DNA from: Oenanthe sinensis
Lineage: Eukaryota; Streptophyta; Magnoliopsida; Apiales; Apiaceae
Assembly: GCA_028671895.1 (NCBI GenBank)
Contig: CM053802.1
Location: 34,076,201 to 34,140,200, forward strand
DNA length: 64,000 bases
Direction: 5' to 3'
The position numbers were made by a program, and so were the translations under genes. The notes under the pieces were generated by a model. It worked only from the letters and a program-made list of their open reading frames with translations, had not been told where the DNA came from and did not search any database. Positions within the stretch are counted from its first letter, which is position 1; every line of letters begins with the position of its first letter. Shown piece after piece: positions 59,328 to 64,000 of this stretch.

Positions 59328-61115
59328 TTAAATATCTACAATGTTTAAAATGCATAAAATAAACATTAGATTGTCTGAGTTATTTATTATGTTCAAATGA
59401 TTATGATATATTCATAATATATCTCCCACTATTTTTATCAAATTAATAGCCCTTACTATTAATTTGGAAAGCATATCCCATAATTCTTTCTAGTGAGCCA
59501 AGATCCATATTTCGTCATGTCCTAAGTCAACCACTGGAAGTCCTTAAAAAATGATTATTTAGGTAGACAACAGTTGTCAATTATATCATATATAATTCTT
59601 GGATAGTTTGGTGAACAACGATTGATCTTATCTATCTAATAGACTTTTAACCAAACTCTATGCTTCTAAGTTCATAATGGTTGAACATAATCGTTTATTT
59701 TCACCTTATTATGACGACTCAGTTAAGTTAGACCCAATGATACAACGACCGAATATAACCGTTTATATTCGTCGCATCTCACCACGATAGATAGGAGTCC
59801 CCTGCCACTGACAGTCCTTCCCCTAATCGATCTAGGATTCGATGAGTGTTCATTCATTGGAAAGCATCTGAGTAAAACTTAATATTTTGTTAAGGGGTTT
59901 AGAAAATTTATAACGATCTTGATCACATCATAAAGAGATCCTCAATTTTTCCTTGAACCAAATATTTCAAATTGACATTTTAAATTGTTCATTTCCTAGG
60001 TAGATGGAGGATACCAATGGTCACACTTAAAACCCATCAACCTTACGAATACGCATATCCGTTTTTGTCAGAAAATCCCAGTTATAGATATCAAAATCCA
60101 TATTTAATTCCGTGTTTTAAAATCCATATTTCATAAACACAAGAATCTCATGATCGTTTGTTAATTTTAAAATCTTGAATCGTTACAGATTTTATCTTTC
60201 TTAAGCAGACATGGCATGGGTGTCGCATCTAATACATACATCATTCCAACACATACATATCTACACATGCATTAATATACATATATGTATTGTGCGTAAA
60301 TTAAACGTGTTTGGTTATGGCCCCATCCTATGTGATATTTCCAAACTAATGGAATTATCAAGGTAAATCTATGGTGGTTTCAAATACTACACTATTACAT
60401 GTCTTTATCTTCTTCATTGCTCCATCATCTGGATTGCCTCCTAGCTTCCTTGCTTCCAAGTCTCCATTGAACAATTACATTGAATAATAAATAAATCTAT
60501 TCTAATGAAATTACAAGAAGAACTCGAGTTACATTCGAGATTAACAATTACAATGAATAAACGACATGCAAGTCGTATTTAGAAACCAAAACCATAAAAC
60601 AAAACCACTATCCTATGGGTCTTTAGGCCATAACCATCCACCATGTTACCACATAACACATGTAATATATCTCAGATTATATAAACATATCATATAATCA
60701 TATATAATAAATTTCGAAATTTCAGAAAATAATAAATCGCCGTTTCAGGGCCTGTAACGTCGTCAAACGGCTTACAGATGCGAAGCTGACTTTGTCAGTA
60801 TTTCTCAGTGACATGATTTCAGTCAGAAAACACATATCGTGTGCTAAAATCGGACACTGGACACAAATTTCAGAAAATCTACCGAAGCCGTTTCAGAATT
60901 CGTATCGAATACGATTTCCATAACAAGAACAAACATGTATCATATACATACAGCAATACACACAATCATCCCATGATTATACAACACATGAATATCATAT
61001 ATTCAAAATCATATAAAACATATATATCAATATATAGTCATGGCATATCATATATATGTTTACATACATCGAAAAACTGTTAAACATATAACCAAATCAT
61101 CCCATTATACACGTA
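59328..61115 (-). other. Element D untranslated leader
   Basis: 1.79 kb between PBS and gag, AT-rich, without a credible gene. The 80-codon plus-strand frame at 60841 is antisense to the leader and unsupported. It lacks the GC-rich island of C's leader. Confidence 0.7.
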
Positions 61116-61127
61116 GCTCTGATGCCA
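61116..61127 (-). other. Primer-binding site of element D
   Basis: On minus it reads TGGCATCAGAGC, one change from the initiator tRNA-Met complement. Confidence 0.85.
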
Positions 61128-61128
61128 T

Positions 61129-62733
61129 TGAAGGGTTTCGGGCATGAAAACGCAGTGGAATTAACGTAAAAACAATAAAAAAAATCGAAACCCAATCGCA
61201 GGATCCATATATAACGTTGGATGATTATGGTGAAGAAGTCAGTACCTTAACAAAGCTTTTGTATGCTATTTAATGGAGGTCCAGAAAGATGAATCACAGC
61301 AGTCCTTTGTTGCAAAGATTTGCTCTCTAAAGAAGTCCACACGAACGCCCGATCGTCCTACGATCACCGGAGTCGGTACTAGCCAAATTGTTTGCCTCTC
61401 TCTCTCTCTCTCTCTCTCTTTCTCTAGCCTCTCTTGATGTTGAGTAGCTAGGGTTTTTTCTCTAAAACGAAATTTGATGATTAAACCCTAATACTATACA
61501 TCATTATGTATATATAGGGGAGAGAGAGAGATTTTGGGCCTAACCCTAATCCATGTGGTTTCCAAAACCCATTATGACTTTGGGTTATTATTATTATTAA
61601 ATCTGAATTCTAATATAATTAATCAAGTCCTACTTAATTAATTCAATAATTAAATTCGAATAATAATAATACTTATTAAATCCGAATTCTAATATAATTA
61701 ATCAAGTCCCACTTAATTAATTTAATAATTAAATTCGAATAAATAATAATATATTTAAATTTGTAATTTAAATAAACCTCTGTTTTGACGTTCTTTGTGT
61801 GTGACCTTTTAGGTTATTATTACGTTGACAATAATTTTATTATCTAATAATAAAATTATAAACAATGAGCGGCATCTAGTAATACATCATTGCTACCTAA
61901 GTAACAATAATAATTGGTGATTCAATTAAACCTTTCGTGAATAATGTGCAATGTAATATAATCCCTTTAACCTTATACTATAGATAAAACTCGAGGCATG
62001 TATAGTGTCATCCTCTTCAACGTTTAATCTTGGTTTCCTTGATCAATGAGTAGACTATTTAAACAAATCAATATTTGAGCATGGCCATGCATTTCATAGT
62101 CTCACTCAACCAAGAGGCCAATAATATCACTCCTAGAATTGGAGGGTTAAATCATATATTTATCATTCATATTCCCCATACGATTCATAGCATACCCAAT
62201 GTCCACCTTTATCATTACCCGGTTAAAGGTAACTTTGAGTGTAATCAAAGTATATTAATTCTCGTATAGAAATATAATGATTTCAAGTCAGAGGATCATT
62301 ACATCATTATCACTGTGAGATTTCTTATGACACTTATTAACATGTAGAATCTCACGGCGGGTCTTTCCAGTGTCATGTATTGATACATACACTTATGTTC
62401 TTAACTTTAGTATCACCATACCTATGACCAATGAGATGTGGTCATCTGTCAACAAACATACTAGTCTTATTGCATTATTACTGTCCTTAAATAATAATAC
62501 TTGACTAAGGAATTTTAGGAATAAAATACTATTCATATAATCTCATTTTTAAGTCACATACTTAAAGATATATATTACGTATTAATATTCCAAGGACATT
62601 TATTATTCTTTCAATTTATGACGCAGTAAATAAAGACATAATAAATATTAATTAAATAATCACATAAAACATAATCCTTAATTGTTTTCAATAAAACATT
62701 AAAAGTATTGTCTCTAGGACACCAATACTAACA
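61129..62733 (-). repeat. Element D 5' LTR (right), 1,605 bp
   Basis: Direct repeat of 54096-55699. The (CT)n run at about 61397-61420 is longer here. A TATA candidate on minus is at 61509-61516. Confidence 0.92.
61509..61516 (-). promoter_or_regulatory. Candidate TATA box of element D LTR
   Basis: tatatata next to a 'cccc' block and a CT/GA run, in the same arrangement as C's LTR at 30498. Confidence 0.45.
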
Positions 62734-62738
62734 GGGAA
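62734..62738. repeat. Right TSD (GGGAA) of element D
   Basis: Matches 54091-54095. Element C integrase resumes with 'tacttaagccatgaa'. Confidence 0.9.
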
Positions 62739-63434
62739 TACTTAAGCCATGAATTTAAGAGTTTCTTAAAAGAGTGTGGTATCGTATCACAACTCACTCA
62801 TCCCGGAACACCACAATGGAATGGAGTTTCTGAGAGGAGAAATCGTACCTTGTTGGACATGGTGTGATCGATGATGAGTCATGCAGATCTTCCAATTAGT
62901 TTCTGGGGCTACGCCCTGGAGACGGCTGCTTATACACTTAACCGAGTTCCTACTAAACCGGTTGAGAAGACTCCATATGAGATATGGACTGAGAAATGTC
63001 ATAGCATGTCATTTATGAAAATATGGGGATGTGAAGCGTTTGTGAAACGTTTAACTTCTGACAAGCTAGGACCTAAATCAGACAAATGTAACTTTGTGGG
63101 ATACCCAATTGAAACAAAGGGTTATTCATTCTATAATCCTTCCGAGAACAAAGTGTTTGTTGCTCGAACTGCAGTTTTTCTTGAAAGAGAAATGCTTTCG
63201 AAGAAAAACAGTGAGAGGATAATAGATCTCGATGAAATTCGAGGCCCACAAGATTACATTGAACCAATGGAGGAACTTGAGCAGGATGTACAAGACCACA
63301 TCACTGCTCAATAAACACAGGTTATTCGTAGGTCTAGTAGGATTCGCCATGAGCCTGAGAGATATTATGGATTTCTCTTAACTCAAGATGGTGATGTGAT
63401 GCTTATCGACGAAGATGAGCCTCTCACCTACTAA
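62739..63434 (+). pseudogene. pol: Element C integrase, second part
   Basis: The frame continues 'YLSHEFKSFLKECGIVSQL', then 'GTPQWNGVSERRNRTLLDMV' with the catalytic Glu. A TGA follows where D has an Arg codon (CGA-to-TGA type). Frame 62871-63314 gives 'FWGYALETAAYTLNRVPTKP' and 'KIWGCEAFVKRL', then a TAA at 63312. The linker 'SSRIRHEPERYYGFLLTQDG' runs to a TAA at 63432 that D also has. Confidence 0.9.
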
Positions 63435-64000
63435 GATGCTATGAACACTCCAGAATCCAAGAGATGGCTGGATGCCATGAAATCTGAGATGGAATCCATG
63501 TATACTAATCAAGTATAGACTTTGGTTGATCCACCTGAAGGGGTAAAACTTATAGGGTGCAAGTGGGTTTTCAAGAAGAAGACTGACATGGATGGTAATG
63601 TAAAGACCTATAAGGCACGATTGGTGGCAAAAGGTTTCAAGCAAATTCATGGTATTGACTATGATGAGAATTTTTCACCAGTGGCTATGGTCAAGTCCAT
63701 CAGGATTTTGCTTTCTATAGCTGCTTACTATGATTATGAAATCTGGCAGATGGATGTCAAAACAAGCCTCAAGGAGATGGAACATTCGTTTTGATGAAAC
63801 CGTCAAAGAGTTTGGGTTTATTCAAAATGAAGATGAACCATGTGTTTATAAGAAGGTTAGTGGGAGCAATGTGGCATTCCTAGTACTATATGTTGATGAC
63901 ATATTAATAATAGGGAATGACATTCCTTCTTTACAGGCTGTTAAGACTTGGTTGAATAAAAATTTCTCAATGAAAGACTTAGGCGACGCGACCTATATAT
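63435..64000 (+). pseudogene. pol: Element C reverse transcriptase, cut by window end
   Basis: 'MNTPESKRWLDAMKSEMESM' opens RT. A TAG replaces the Trp of 'NQVWTLV'. Then 'CKWVFKKKTDMDG' and 'YKARLVAKGFKQIHGIDYDE' follow. After 'QMDVKT' about 120 bp present in D are missing, which shifts the frame ('SLKEMEHSF' then stop). The YVDD box is still legible at 63889-63900. Sequence ends at 'MKDLGDATY'. Confidence 0.9.

Larger units (their letters stand above)
54096..62733 (-). mobile_element. Element D: Ty1/Copia element of the same family as C, minus strand
   Basis: 8,638 bp with TSD GGGAA, LTRs 54096-55699 and 61129-62733, PPT at 55700 and PBS at 61116 (minus). Gag and pol are complete in layout but carry stops and frameshifts. 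Its coding sequence is very close to that of element C, into whose integrase it is inserted. Its LTRs show several differences in the first 150 bases alone, so it is older than E. Confidence 0.93.
28982..64000 (+). mobile_element. Element C: Ty1/Copia element (Angela/BARE-like by motif), partial and twice interrupted
   Basis: The 5' LTR, PBS, leader, gag, protease, integrase and RT follow in Copia order on the + strand. The segments are 28982-34019, 53685-54095 and 62739-64000. Element E (TSD GACTC) and element D (TSD GGGAA) separate them. The 3' end is outside the window, so its own TSD cannot be checked; the left flank is GAAGT. Multiple stops and deletions show it is dead. The lineage call rests on remembered gag phrases such as 'LDWYRNLRIVLRQERK' in its sister D, and is unverified. 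Confidence 0.88.

Overview
The window is nuclear DNA of a flowering plant, probably a eudicot. It is AT-rich, has no host gene that I can recognise, and is filled almost end to end by nested LTR retrotransposons. I found no rRNA or tRNA gene, CRISPR array or bacterial-type operon. Most of the many short open frames are chance frames in LTRs or antisense shadows. All boundaries below come from reading the sequence: LTR pairs, target-site duplications (TSDs), primer-binding sites (PBS) and polypurine tracts (PPT). Family names come from motif recognition, not from a database search.

Layout. Element A is an old, degenerate Ty1/Copia element of Sirevirus type on the + strand (about 1591-28981). 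It keeps a 5' LTR tail, a PBS, gag, pol and a relic of a third ORF. Two related long-LTR Ty3/Gypsy-derived insertions interrupt it. The first is a complete LARD-like element on the minus strand (4158-19138, TSD ATGTA), with LTRs of 5.45 and 5.73 kb around a 3.8 kb non-coding core. The second is a 4.36 kb solo LTR (21912-26273, TSD GATCT). Positions 1 to about 1590 resemble a third, diverged LTR of this kind. At 28982 element A is cut by Copia element C (+ strand, Angela/BARE-like by motif), which runs past the window end.

Element C is split twice. Element E (34020-53679, TSD GACTC) is a 19.66 kb Sirevirus with apparently identical 3.6 kb LTRs and intact gag, pol and third ORF. Element D (54096-62733, TSD GGGAA) is a decayed minus-strand copy of C's own family, inserted into C's integrase. 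C resumes at 62739 with integrase and reverse transcriptase and is cut by the window end.

How the parts work together. E looks structurally autonomous and is the youngest insertion. Gag makes the particle; pol supplies protease, integrase, reverse transcriptase and RNase H; ORF3 (449 aa) has no proven role. E's most unusual points are its size, a gag-pol boundary with two in-frame stops inside a sequence that looks like a 3' splice site, and an ORF3 about 3.1 kb downstream of pol behind a candidate exon and a 1.9 kb intron-like stretch. The LARD-like element has nearly identical LTRs but no enzyme genes, so it was probably mobilised recently by a partner elsewhere. The inferred order of insertion is A, then C and the long-LTR elements, then D and E into C.
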